Source: CAAGNP01 sp045595965
GTDB lineage: Bacteria > Bacteroidota > Bacteroidia > Bacteroidales > UBA932
Assembly (NCBI GenBank): GCA_045595965.1
Contig: JAZOBN010000037.1
Location: forward strand, 1 to 64,000
DNA: 64,000 bases
Reading direction: 5' to 3'
The notes under the pieces were generated by a model that saw nothing but the letters and a program-made list of their open reading frames with translations, did no database searches and was not told the origin of the DNA. Made by a program: the position numbers and the translations under genes. This document shows positions 25,120 to 33,636 of this stretch, piece by piece (position 1 is the first letter of the stretch; every line of letters starts with the position of its first letter).

Positions 25120-25763
25120 CAGGGCTGGGGTACATCAAGGAATGGGTTAGTATTTTTTTCAGTTGCGATATCTGTAGATGGACCGTGTCCGGGATATACG
25201 ACTGTCTCTTCAGGCAAAGTGAGGACTTTGGTAAAGAGTGAGTTGAACAACTGGTCGTAATCTCCGCCGGGAAGGTCTGTCCTTCCTATACTTTGGGCAA
25301 AAAGGGTATCTCCTGTGATAACATATCCCTCACCTTCGTTGTAAAGTATCACACAGCCTTGAGTGTGTCCGGGGGTGTGTCTTGCTTTCAAAACGGTACT
25401 TCCAAAAGTAATCTCATCCCCATCCTCAATATCGATGCAATCCTGGGTAGGCGCTTCGAAATCGTATCCGAAATACTCTCCGTAAGATTTGCTTCTTGAG
25501 AGTTGTGAAAGATCATTTTTGTTCATATAACAGGGGATTCCCCACTGTTTCATTACAAACATCATTCCCATCACATGGTCAAAATGGCCATGGGTGTTGA
25601 TCAGTTTTACCGGCTTCAAACCGTTCTCATCAATAAATTTTACAAGTCTGCCCTTCTCACTTTCGGTCAGACATCCCGCATCTACAATAGCGCACTCTTT
25701 TGTCTCATCCCACAGCACATAGCAGCAGGTACGGAGATCATTGAAATAAAAAGTCTTTATCAT
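25119..25763 (-). CDS. MBL-fold metallo-hydrolase (glyoxalase II-like)
   Basis: 214 residues with the metallo-beta-lactamase motifs NTHGHFDHVMG (near 57-67), RHTPGHTQG (near 133-141), ITGDTLFAQSIGRTDLPGGD (near 154-173) and VYPGHGP near the C-terminus. This is the short YcbL/glyoxalase II-like type, which hydrolyses thioesters such as S-lactoylglutathione analogues; the substrate is not certain. The first gene of the operon with uvrA. Only 5 nt separate the -7 box from its ATG, so the mRNA may be leaderless. Confidence 0.92.
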   Translation of the reverse strand: MIKTFYFNDLRTCCYVLWDETKECAIVDAGCLTESEKGRLVKFIDENGLKPVKLINTHGHFDHVMGMMFVMKQWGIPCYMNKNDLSQLSRSKSYGEYFGYDFEAPTQDCIDIEDGDEITFGSTVLKARHTPGHTQGCVILYNEGEGYVITGDTLFAQSIGRTDLPGGDYDQLFNSLFTKVLTLPEETVVYPGHGPSTDIATEKNTNPFLDVPQP

Positions 25764-25768
25764 AGTGG

Positions 25769-25776
25769 CAAAATTA
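25769..25776 (-). promoter_or_regulatory. -7 box for the MBL-uvrA operon
   Basis: TAATTTTG on the minus strand matches TAnnTTTG, 5 nt before the ATG at 25763. Transcription would begin at or next to the start codon. Confidence 0.45.
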
Positions 25777-25789
25777 CGAAAAGAGTTGG

Positions 25790-25797
25790 TATATTTG
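25790..25797 (+). promoter_or_regulatory. -7 box for the deoxynucleoside kinase gene
   Basis: TATATTTG on the plus strand matches TAnnTTTG, 35 nt before the ATG at 25833. A GGAGG run at 25820-25824 is one of the few Shine-Dalgarno-like sequences in the window. Confidence 0.5.
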
Positions 25798-25832
25798 TCA
25801 TCTGAACATTTAATTTATCGGAGGTAAAAAAT

Positions 25833-26447
25833 ATGCATATCGCTGTTGCTGGAAATATCGGAAGTGGGAAAACAACCCTTACAGGTTTATTATCAAAACA
25901 TTATGGATGGGAGCCTAAATTTGAAGATGTCGATTTCAACCCATATCTTGCAGATTTCTACACCGATATGAGACGCTGGTCCTTCAATGTACAGATCTAC
26001 TTTCTCAACAGAAGGTTTGAAGATGTGGTAAACATCCGCAACAGCAGCAAAAACATCATCCAGGACAGGACCATCTACGAAGATGCTCGCATATTTGCCC
26101 CCAACCTTCATGCAATGGGTCTAATGGACTCAAGGGACTTTGAGAACTACTCATCCTTGTTCAATCTGATGACCACATTGGTGAAAGCTCCAGATCTTAT
26201 CATCTACCTTAAATCATCAATCCCCAATCTTGTTGCACAAATTCAGAAAAGGGGGAGAGAGTATGAGAGCAGCATCCGTATCGACTATCTGAAAGGATTG
26301 AATGACAGATATGAAGAGTGGATTGAGAACTACAAAGACGGTCCACTCCTTGTTGTAAATGTCGATGAGCTGAAATTCGAAGAGAATCCTGAGCATCTGA
26401 GTCAGATCATTGACAGAATAGATGCCCAGCTATACGGTCTGTTCTAA
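25833..26447 (+). CDS. Deoxynucleoside kinase (dAK/dGK type)
   Basis: 204 residues of the deoxynucleoside kinase family, phosphorylating deoxyribonucleosides for dNTP salvage. P-loop GNIGSGKTTL at residues 7-16, the substrate-binding RWSFNVQIYFLNRRF segment near 48-62, QDRTIYEDA near 76-84 and the lid RGREYESSIRIDYL near 146-159 are all visible. Which base it prefers cannot be read from the sequence. Monocistronic, convergent to the PfkB gene with a 9-nt gap. A GGAGG lies 8 nt before the start. Confidence 0.93.
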   Translation: MHIAVAGNIGSGKTTLTGLLSKHYGWEPKFEDVDFNPYLADFYTDMRRWSFNVQIYFLNRRFEDVVNIRNSSKNIIQDRTIYEDARIFAPNLHAMGLMDSRDFENYSSLFNLMTTLVKAPDLIIYLKSSIPNLVAQIQKRGREYESSIRIDYLKGLNDRYEEWIENYKDGPLLVVNVDELKFEENPEHLSQIIDRIDAQLYGLF

Positions 26448-26456
26448 CAGATTCCC

Positions 26457-27452
26457 CTATTTCATCAAAGGTTCTATCATCTCGCGGATCTCCTGCTTTG
26501 CAACTTTCCAGCGTGGGATATCCACTTTTGCCCCCACCACTTCTACAACTTTGGCAGATATGATGGAGCCGATATTTCCACACACCTTAAGGGGAAGTCC
26601 CAAAGAGTGTCCATACAGGAATCCTGCAGCATATATATCTCCTGCGCCTGTTGCATCTATCGCATTTGCCGGCCATGGTTTTATGAAGTGGTACTCATCA
26701 CCGCTCTTGACCATAGAGCCCTCTTTGCCCACCTTTACAACAGCTATCTTACAGGTGGCAGCAATAGCATCAAGAGCCTCGCGAGGTGGGAGTTTTGTAT
26801 ATGCAAGGGCCTCTGTCTCGTTTGCAAAAACTATATCTACATAATTTTCTACGATATCGTGCAGAAACGCATCATTTGACTCTACTACATTGTATGAGGC
26901 CATGTCAATGGAGATAATCAATCCAGCCTCTTTGGCAAGTTCAACAGCCCTTCTGAGAAGACTTTGGTTCTGAACGAGATACCCCTCAATATGGAAATAA
27001 TCATACCCTTGAAAAAACTCCGGTTTCAAATCTTCAGGGACCATTTCAAGAGCAGCACCAAGATATACTGCAAATGTCCTTTCGGCATTTGGATTGGATA
27101 TAAAGACCATTGCCCTTCCCGATGAAGATTTCCCTTTGAGAAGTGTCGCTTTGATTCCGTTCCTTTCAAGGTCAGATTTGTACAAGGCACCCAAATCATC
27201 ATCCCCAACCTTTCCGATAAATCCAGCCCTCATTCCAAACACTGCCGCACCATTGATTGTATTGGCTGCAGATCCACCTGCCACATACTCCACCCCCATT
27301 GGTTTGAGGGTTGCCCAAATCTTGTCTCCAGTAGCCTGATCTACATGCTGCATACTCCCTTTAGGAAGATGGTACTGCTTCAACAATAAATCATTTGGGA
27401 GCACTGCCAGAATATCTGTAAGGGCATTTCCTATACCTAAAATTGACTTCAT
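26457..27452 (-). CDS. PfkB-family sugar/nucleoside kinase (adenosine kinase-like)
   Basis: 331 residues starting MKSILGIGNALTDIL; an upstream GTG at 27470 lies next to the -7 box and is rejected. Ribokinase fold with GGSAANTINGAAVFG near residues 55-69, GKVGDDDLG near 74-82, and the anion hole DATGAGDIYAAGFLYG near 274-289 containing the catalytic Asp. The sequence resembles bacterial adenosine kinase-like PfkB proteins more than fructokinases; the substrate remains open. Confidence 0.92.
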   Translation of the reverse strand: MKSILGIGNALTDILAVLPNDLLLKQYHLPKGSMQHVDQATGDKIWATLKPMGVEYVAGGSAANTINGAAVFGMRAGFIGKVGDDDLGALYKSDLERNGIKATLLKGKSSSGRAMVFISNPNAERTFAVYLGAALEMVPEDLKPEFFQGYDYFHIEGYLVQNQSLLRRAVELAKEAGLIISIDMASYNVVESNDAFLHDIVENYVDIVFANETEALAYTKLPPREALDAIAATCKIAVVKVGKEGSMVKSGDEYHFIKPWPANAIDATGAGDIYAAGFLYGHSLGLPLKVCGNIGSIISAKVVEVVGAKVDIPRWKVAKQEIREMIEPLMK

Positions 27453-27471
27453 AACCGATTTTTTTACCACA

Positions 27472-27479
27472 CAAAGATA
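27472..27479 (-). promoter_or_regulatory. -7 box for the PfkB kinase gene
   Basis: TATCTTTG on the minus strand matches TAnnTTTG, 19 nt before the ATG at 27452. It supports the ATG over the upstream GTG. Confidence 0.5.
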
Positions 27480-27507
27480 AAGTTAAGTCCTATATTTCAC
27501 AAGGATG

Positions 27508-27539
27508 TTTGGATATGTTTTTGGGAGACATTACATTTG
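27508..27539 (+). promoter_or_regulatory. Promoter of the panC-malQ operon
   Basis: TTTG (27508-27511), a 20-nt spacer and TACATTTG (27532-27539) match the Bacteroidetes -33/-7 pattern. The ATG of panC follows 19 nt later. The extended start at 27505 would lie upstream of this promoter. Confidence 0.65.
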
Positions 27540-27558
27540 CATCGAAATTCTATGCAGA

Positions 27559-28422
27559 ATGATTATAGCTAAGACATTGGCAGAGTTCGAGTCTGCCCGT
27601 GCTGCAATAGGCAGCGACAAGAAAGTGGGCTTTGTCCCCACAATGGGGGCTCTCCACGAGGGGCATCTCTCTCTTATCAGAAGATCTGTTCAAGAGTGTG
27701 ATGTAACCATTATCTCCATTTTTGTAAATCCTACGCAGTTCAACAACCAGAACGATTTCAACACCTATCCAAGGACAGTTGAGAGGGATTGTCAACTCGT
27801 GTCCCCTGTAGGTGTGGATATTGTGTTTGCCCCAAGGGTTGTAGATATCTATCCGAATGCAGCCAACAATGACGGTTCCCCTTTAGATGAGACAATATTC
27901 GATCTGGGTGGTCTGGACCAATATGGAGAGGGGCCTCGCAGACCCGGACACTTCAATGGTATGGCACAGGTGGTTACCCGTCTGTTCAACATCGTAAGAC
28001 CTACCCACGCATTCTTCGGAGAGAAAGATTTCCAGCAACTTGCCATCATTGAGTACTTTACTGAAAATCTCAATCTTCCTGTTGAGATTGTCCGCTGCCC
28101 TATAGCAAGGGGTGAAGATGGTCTCGCTTTGAGTTCACGCAATGAGCTTCTGACTCCTGAACAAAGAGCAGCTGCTCCCCATATCTACAAATGCATCTCC
28201 AAAGGGGTTGAGATGGTGGGTAAAATCTCTGTTTCACAGGCAATAGAAAAAATCACAGCAGATATCAACTCGAATCCTCTTCTCGAGACAGAATATGTAG
28301 AGATAATCAACGCCCGAACTCTGGAACCGGTCACATCATGGGATGATGCTGCAAGCATACAGCTCTCCTGTGCCGTATATGCACACCCTGTAAGGTTAAT
28401 TGACAACTTAAAACTCAAGTAA
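27559..28422 (+). CDS. panC: Pantothenate synthetase
   Basis: Condenses pantoate and beta-alanine with ATP to pantothenate. 287 residues from MIIAKTLAEF; an 18-residue upstream extension starts before the promoter and is rejected. Signatures: VPTMGALHEGHLSLIRRS near 26-43 (HxGH nucleotide-binding motif), FVNPTQFN near 60-67, FGEKDFQQLAII near 154-165 and LALSSRNE near 191-198 (KMSKS-like). It is followed 1 nt later by panD, whose product supplies beta-alanine. Confidence 0.96.
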   Translation: MIIAKTLAEFESARAAIGSDKKVGFVPTMGALHEGHLSLIRRSVQECDVTIISIFVNPTQFNNQNDFNTYPRTVERDCQLVSPVGVDIVFAPRVVDIYPNAANNDGSPLDETIFDLGGLDQYGEGPRRPGHFNGMAQVVTRLFNIVRPTHAFFGEKDFQQLAIIEYFTENLNLPVEIVRCPIARGEDGLALSSRNELLTPEQRAAAPHIYKCISKGVEMVGKISVSQAIEKITADINSNPLLETEYVEIINARTLEPVTSWDDAASIQLSCAVYAHPVRLIDNLKLK

Positions 28423-28423
28423 A

Positions 28424-28774
28424 ATGTTATTGCAAATCCTTAAATCCAAAATACACAGAGTTACTGTCACTGAGGCAAATCTCAACTACATCGGCAGTAT
28501 AACCATTGACACCGCCCTGATGAGGGCTGCGGGTCTTTACGAAGGGGAGAAGGTCCTTGTTGTAAACATCGCAAATGGTGCCAGGCTGGAAACTTATGCC
28601 ATTCCCGGAGAGGAAGGGAGTGGAAAAATTGCCCTTAATGGCGCTGCAGCACACCTTTTCAATGTAGGAGACATCGCAATCATCATGTCCTTCGCCCTGA
28701 TGACAGAAGAGGAGGCAAGCCAATACAAGCCACACCTTGTATTCCCCGACACCGCCACCAACCGTCTTGTATGA
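28424..28774 (+). CDS. panD: Aspartate 1-decarboxylase
   Basis: A 116-residue pyruvoyl enzyme making beta-alanine from aspartate. The self-cleavage site G24-S25 in YIGSITID is present; cleavage makes the N-terminal pyruvoyl group from S25. NGARLETYAI and GKIALNGAAAHL are family segments. Overlaps the next gene by ATGA, consistent with coupled translation in the panC-panD operon. Confidence 0.96.
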   Translation: MLLQILKSKIHRVTVTEANLNYIGSITIDTALMRAAGLYEGEKVLVVNIANGARLETYAIPGEEGSGKIALNGAAAHLFNVGDIAIIMSFALMTEEEASQYKPHLVFPDTATNRLV

Positions 28775-29799
28775 GCAAGAAACCATTTCGCATAGACTGG
28801 AAATGGGCAATCATGCTCCTCATTGGGGTTGCTCTGCTCTATTTTGCCTTCAAAGGGGTAAAGTGGAGTGACTTTATACAAGGTTTGAAGAGTTGCAATT
28901 TCGGATGGATCGGAGCCTCAATGCTCGTCAGCATTCTTGTTTTTGTTTTCAGGGGAGTGAGATGGAGATATATCATGCTCCCTTTGAACAAATCCATCAC
29001 CCGAAAAGAGTCATATGACGGAATTACCATCGCATATCTCTCGAATTTTGCCCTCCCCAGAGCTGGAGAATTTGTAAGATGCGGCGTCATTTCATCCACA
29101 GGAAAAGCCTCATTTGAATCTGTACTCGGTACCGTTGTACTTGAACGTAGCTGGGATATGATATGCTATGCAGTGGTGCTCTTCTCGGTACTGATGATCA
29201 GGTGGGACCGTTTCGGGAACTTCATGACCGAACAGATCTGGAACCCTCTGATTCAGAGACTCCCTTTTGATGCAATATGGCTGATTGTCTCTGTTGCCAC
29301 CCTCCTTATTGTAATTTGTATCCTGCTGTATGTTTTCAGAGAAAAGCTTAAGAAAAACCGATTGATAAAAAAATTCTTCTCTATAGCCTCAGGGTTGAAA
29401 GATGGATTGATGGCTGGGATCAAGATGCCTCACAAGTGGAGATTTCTCCTCTTCACTACCCTTATCTGGGGATCATATTGGTTTATGAGTTATGCCACTA
29501 TCAAGGCATTCCCCCAGGTTGTAGGGCTGAATGGTGTAGATGCTCTGTTTCTGATGGTTGTAGGTAGTCTTGGGTGGATAATTCCTGTACAGGGGGGAAT
29601 CGGGGCATATCATTTCGTATTGAGTCTGGCCCTGTTCTCAATCTATGGAATAGAACAAACATCTGGCGTTATTTTTGCCACCATTTCACATGAGAGTCAG
29701 GCTATAACAATGATTCTTTGCGGAATCATCTCCTTTTTGACTGTCAGAAAAAGAAAAATTACTAATTTTAGCACCCAAACTAAAGAACATATATCATGA
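28771..29799 (+). CDS. LPG synthase TM region / UPF0104 flippase-like membrane protein
   Basis: 342 residues with about eight transmembrane helices. The pattern FRGVRWRYIMLPL, followed by AYLSNFALPRAGEFVRCGVI and GTVVLERSWDM, is typical of the lysylphosphatidylglycerol synthase transmembrane family (UPF0104, AglD-like), often predicted to flip or transfer lipids. There is no C-terminal synthase domain. The substrate is unknown. It is coupled by 4-nt overlaps to panD upstream and the barrel protein downstream. Confidence 0.88.
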   Translation: MSKKPFRIDWKWAIMLLIGVALLYFAFKGVKWSDFIQGLKSCNFGWIGASMLVSILVFVFRGVRWRYIMLPLNKSITRKESYDGITIAYLSNFALPRAGEFVRCGVISSTGKASFESVLGTVVLERSWDMICYAVVLFSVLMIRWDRFGNFMTEQIWNPLIQRLPFDAIWLIVSVATLLIVICILLYVFREKLKKNRLIKKFFSIASGLKDGLMAGIKMPHKWRFLLFTTLIWGSYWFMSYATIKAFPQVVGLNGVDALFLMVVGSLGWIIPVQGGIGAYHFVLSLALFSIYGIEQTSGVIFATISHESQAITMILCGIISFLTVRKRKITNFSTQTKEHIS

Positions 29800-30434
29800 G
29801 AAAAATCATATTATCACTCCTTCTCATCACAGTTTTTGCTACAGTTCCATCCTTTGGACAAGTGGAGAGAGATTCAGAATATTTCCCTAAAAATGAGATA
29901 TATATACAATACGGTAGCCCCACAGTTCTTGAACTTGTAACTATGCTTAAGGCACCCAACAGCTTCAAAGAGTTCGAGACCACACACCAGATTTTTTCCG
30001 GAACTCCAGGTATCGGATACAATTTCAGGATCAGGAGAGATCTCTCTATTGGAATTTTTGGAGGTTACAGCTTTGCACAATCTGATATATGCCCCACAAT
30101 TGGTGACAAAGTGGGTCCTGCTATCTACAGCCAGAGCGTAAACAACTATGTAGGCATGCTCTCTGCAAACTGGACATACTTTCAGGAGGGGGCACTGACA
30201 ATGGAGTCAGGTCTTTACCTTGGTGTGGCATATATGGACAGAGATGTTGCAGTGAAGAACTGGGACCTTGATCAGAACATCCTTGACGCGATTCCATCCG
30301 ACAGCCGTGGTTGTCAGGTGGCATACCATATCACCGTCTGCAAACTCAGATACGGCAACACCTTCGGCGTTTTCGGAGAACTTGGATTCGGCTTCAAAGG
30401 GATCCTCAACATTGGACTCTCAATCGATCTATAG
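29796..30434 (+). CDS. Exported small beta-barrel outer-membrane protein
   Basis: 212 residues with a signal peptide (MRKIILSLLLITVFATVPSFGQ). The mature part has alternating amphipathic strands typical of an 8-stranded barrel (IGYNFRIRRDLSIGIFGGYSFAQ, VGMLSANWTYF, MESGLYLGVAYMDRD, FGVFGELGFGFKGILNIGLSIDL). I do not recognise a specific function. It begins inside the stop of the flippase-like gene (ATGA) and is followed 3 nt later by malQ. Confidence 0.85.
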   Translation: MRKIILSLLLITVFATVPSFGQVERDSEYFPKNEIYIQYGSPTVLELVTMLKAPNSFKEFETTHQIFSGTPGIGYNFRIRRDLSIGIFGGYSFAQSDICPTIGDKVGPAIYSQSVNNYVGMLSANWTYFQEGALTMESGLYLGVAYMDRDVAVKNWDLDQNILDAIPSDSRGCQVAYHITVCKLRYGNTFGVFGELGFGFKGILNIGLSIDL

Positions 30435-30437
30435 CAG

Positions 30438-32864
30438 ATGAAAATCCTATTCAGTGTCGATTTCCACACCACATTCGGTCAGAATGTCTATGTGGTGGGA
30501 TCTATTCCGGAACTTGGCAACAACAAAATAGAGAAAGCCCCCCTTATGGAATATGGTCCACACAGATGGTCACTTTCCATTAAAATATCACACCTGAAAG
30601 AGAGGATCATCACTTACCGCTATTTTGTCAAAGATCAGAACGGCAATATTATCCCCGAGGTCGGAAGTGACAGGATTCTTGCTCTGAGTCCATCATCCAA
30701 TAAAATCACCCTTCTGGACGGTTGGCAAGGGAACACATTCAACGCACCATTTCTACGAACTCCATTTTCTAACATATACCTTGCCCATGAGAGCAATATA
30801 CCCACCCAGACCCATAAATACTCTCAGGAGGTAATCATCAAAGTACTTGCTCCTAATGTTGAGAAAAACGGCAATATCTATATCTGTGGCAATTGCAAAA
30901 CTCTCGGGATGTGGAATACAGATGATGCCCTCCCCCTACTCCCTATTCATGGAGCAAAATGGGAAATCCATCTGCAAGTGGGAAAACTACCCCGCTCATT
31001 CGAGTACAAATTCATTAAAAAGATGGATAATGGGGATATTGTCTGGGAAGATGGGGAGAACCACTCTGCCACCCTTGAGGAGATGGGGAGGGGAGAGACT
31101 CTATCAATAGAGCACTCAGCAGCAAGATTCAGCTTCCAGAACCCGAAATATGCAGGTTGTGCAATACCAGTATTCAGCCTCCGGAGTGAATCTGACTGCG
31201 GAATAGGGGAATTTCTCGATATTAAGCAGCTTGCACAATGGTGCCGGTCTACAGGTCAGCAGATAATCCAGCTCCTCCCGATAAATGACACCACGACTGA
31301 TGGGGGGTGGAACGATTCATACCCATACAACTGCATATCGGTAAATGCATTGCACCCCATATACATCAATCTCCAATCAATCGCCCCACTCTCTCCCGAA
31401 GAGGAGATAGAGTTTGAAGAGGGGCGCAAAAGACTCAACGAAGCCCCCTTTGTGGAGTATGACAAAGTGTTCCGCTTCAAGATGAAATATGCCCGCATCC
31501 TCTTTGAAAGATATGGAGAAGAGGTTGCAACTGAGCCCAAATACTACTCATTCTACAAAAGCAACAAGGAGTGGCTCCTCCCATACAGCCGATTTTCTTC
31601 ATTACGTGACAAATACGGTACAGCCGATTTCCGTTCATGGAACGAAAGATATAACCCTAAAAGAACACCAACAAAAGAGGACAAATTCTACATCTTCCTG
31701 CAATACCAACTATGGAAACAACTTCTGGAGGCTGTAGAATATACACATAGTCTGGGTGTTGCCCTCAAAGGGGATATCCCCATCGGAATCTCCCCTTGCA
31801 GTGTAGAGGCCTGGACAGAACCCGAACTATTCCATCTCGATTCCCAGGCAGGAGCCCCACCTGATGCATTCTCTGCAGATGGGCAGAACTGGGGGTTCCC
31901 CACATACAATTGGGAAGCGATGGCAAAAGATGGATTTGCATGGTGGAAAAAGCGTCTTGGCATCATGTCCCAATACTTTGATGCATACAGAATTGACCAC
32001 ATACTCGGATTTTTCAGAATATGGGAGATCCCAAGACCATTGAAGAGTGGACTCCTGGGGCATTTCTCACCGGCACTCCCACTCACCGTCGAAGAGATCA
32101 AATCTGCCTGCGGCAAATTCGTCCCCGGGCTCTATGTTGAAGATCCTATAGAAAAGGGGTTGTACCACCCCAGAATTTCTCCATTCACCCAAGAAGAGTT
32201 TGAGACACTTTCTCAAGATGAGAAGGAGCGGTTCTACTCACTTCATCACAACTTTTACTACATAAGGCACAACAAATTCTGGGAAGAGAAAGGTTATGAG
32301 AAGCTTCCTGAGCTGATAAGTGCATCCAATATGCTCCCCTGCGCAGAAGATCTTGGGATGATTCCCGATTGTGTTCCCGAAGTGCTGCACAATCTGAAGA
32401 TCCTTACACTTGAAATTGAGAGGATGCCCAAAGAGTTCGGCAAGAGATTCGGAGATCCTGCCCACTATCCATACCTCTCTGTCTGTGCTACCGGCACCCA
32501 CGACATGAACACCCTCACAGGGTGGTGGAAAGAGGATCGGGAACTCACACGAGAATACTACCGCGACTCGCTCCATGGAAAGGGGAATGCCCCTATCCTA
32601 TGCACCCCCAATATATGCAAGAAAATTATTCAGAATCATCTGGACAGCCCTGCTATGTTTACTATACTCCCTCTTCAGGACTGGCTCTCTCTATCTGAAC
32701 AGATGAGGGTAGCCAACCCTGCCGATGAACGTATAAATACCCCGTCAAACAGGGATAACCAATGGAGATACAGAATGAATGTATCACTTGAGACATTAAA
32801 AAAATCTTCCCAACTTAATGAGAAGATTTTAGATCTTATTAAAGAGGGAGGACGCTTATCTTAG
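30438..32864 (+). CDS. malQ: 4-alpha-glucanotransferase with two N-terminal CBM20 domains
   Basis: Disproportionating enzyme for malto-oligosaccharides and glycogen breakdown in the cytoplasm; no signal peptide. Two starch-binding CBM20-like modules lie at about 1-110 (VYVVGSIPELGN) and 130-240 (IYICGNCKTLGMWN). The GH77 domain follows, with nucleophile D520 in YRIDHILGFF, acid/base E637 in CAEDLGM and TGTHDMNTLTGWW. This two-CBM layout is the plant DPE2/Bacteroidetes type. Its last 26 bp overlap the convergent C26 amidase gene. Confidence 0.95.
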   Translation: MKILFSVDFHTTFGQNVYVVGSIPELGNNKIEKAPLMEYGPHRWSLSIKISHLKERIITYRYFVKDQNGNIIPEVGSDRILALSPSSNKITLLDGWQGNTFNAPFLRTPFSNIYLAHESNIPTQTHKYSQEVIIKVLAPNVEKNGNIYICGNCKTLGMWNTDDALPLLPIHGAKWEIHLQVGKLPRSFEYKFIKKMDNGDIVWEDGENHSATLEEMGRGETLSIEHSAARFSFQNPKYAGCAIPVFSLRSESDCGIGEFLDIKQLAQWCRSTGQQIIQLLPINDTTTDGGWNDSYPYNCISVNALHPIYINLQSIAPLSPEEEIEFEEGRKRLNEAPFVEYDKVFRFKMKYARILFERYGEEVATEPKYYSFYKSNKEWLLPYSRFSSLRDKYGTADFRSWNERYNPKRTPTKEDKFYIFLQYQLWKQLLEAVEYTHSLGVALKGDIPIGISPCSVEAWTEPELFHLDSQAGAPPDAFSADGQNWGFPTYNWEAMAKDGFAWWKKRLGIMSQYFDAYRIDHILGFFRIWEIPRPLKSGLLGHFSPALPLTVEEIKSACGKFVPGLYVEDPIEKGLYHPRISPFTQEEFETLSQDEKERFYSLHHNFYYIRHNKFWEEKGYEKLPELISASNMLPCAEDLGMIPDCVPEVLHNLKILTLEIERMPKEFGKRFGDPAHYPYLSVCATGTHDMNTLTGWWKEDRELTREYYRDSLHGKGNAPILCTPNICKKIIQNHLDSPAMFTILPLQDWLSLSEQMRVANPADERINTPSNRDNQWRYRMNVSLETLKKSSQLNEKILDLIKEGGRLS

Positions 32865-33618
32865 CCTCATTGACCAGCCACTCAAAAATCGGTGAGAACT
32901 CACACTCCCCTCTGCTGGCAAATGCTTCAGGATGGAATTGGAGACCCAGTGCCCTCACTTTTCCTGTCCCTTCAATAGCCTCTACAACACCATCTTTTGC
33001 CACAGCAATCACCTTAAGCGATGGAGCTGTTTTTTTCACCGCCTGGTGGTGGAATGAGTTTACAGCAATGCTCTCTGTCTGCAGCAGATCGTAAAGAAGA
33101 GATTTTTTCTGTATGATTATGGTATGGGTTGCACAATAGTTTGGCGCCTCTTGTCTATGATCTACCATTGACCCCTTTACTTGTGATGGGATATCCTGTA
33201 TAAGGCTTCCCCCCATTGCCACATTCAGCATTTGCATACCGCGACAGATTCCAAGGACAGGGATCCCTTTCTTGACAGCCATCTGGATCAGTGTATAATC
33301 AAAAGCATCCCTCTCTGGTGCAATCTCACCCATCTTGGGATGTGGCTCTTCTCCATAATAAGGGAGGGGATTGACATCTTCACCTCCTGTCATGACAAGA
33401 CCGGTAATGGTATTAAGAATTGCATTCAACTGGACTGTATCTGTTGTCATCGGAATGACCAGTGGGATACCTCCTGCATTTCTTATTGCATTGATATATG
33501 TTAGGGGAGCACTTGCAGAACTTGAAGATGATACCGAAGAGACTCCGATGATGGGCTGAGCCATCATGCTCTGAAAGACAAAGAGCAGCGATAGGATTCC
33601 TAATGCAAATTTTTTCAT
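32839..33618 (-). CDS. Exported class-I glutamine amidotransferase-like hydrolase (peptidase C26)
   Basis: 259 residues with a signal peptide (MKKFALGILSLLFVFQSMMAQ). The gamma-glutamyl hydrolase / PuuD-like fold has GEDVNPLPYYGEEPHP near 80-95, nucleophile Cys in LGICRGMQMLNVAMGG near 122-137, and LQFHPEAFAS near 228-237. An exported location is unusual for PuuD and suggests hydrolysis of gamma-glutamyl peptides in the periplasm. It follows the serine hydrolase by 18 nt and overlaps the malQ 3' end. Confidence 0.88.
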   Translation of the reverse strand: MKKFALGILSLLFVFQSMMAQPIIGVSSVSSSSSASAPLTYINAIRNAGGIPLVIPMTTDTVQLNAILNTITGLVMTGGEDVNPLPYYGEEPHPKMGEIAPERDAFDYTLIQMAVKKGIPVLGICRGMQMLNVAMGGSLIQDIPSQVKGSMVDHRQEAPNYCATHTIIIQKKSLLYDLLQTESIAVNSFHHQAVKKTAPSLKVIAVAKDGVVEAIEGTGKVRALGLQFHPEAFASRGECEFSPIFEWLVNEAKISVLPL

Positions 33619-33636
33619 ATATGTAATAGTTTTAGA

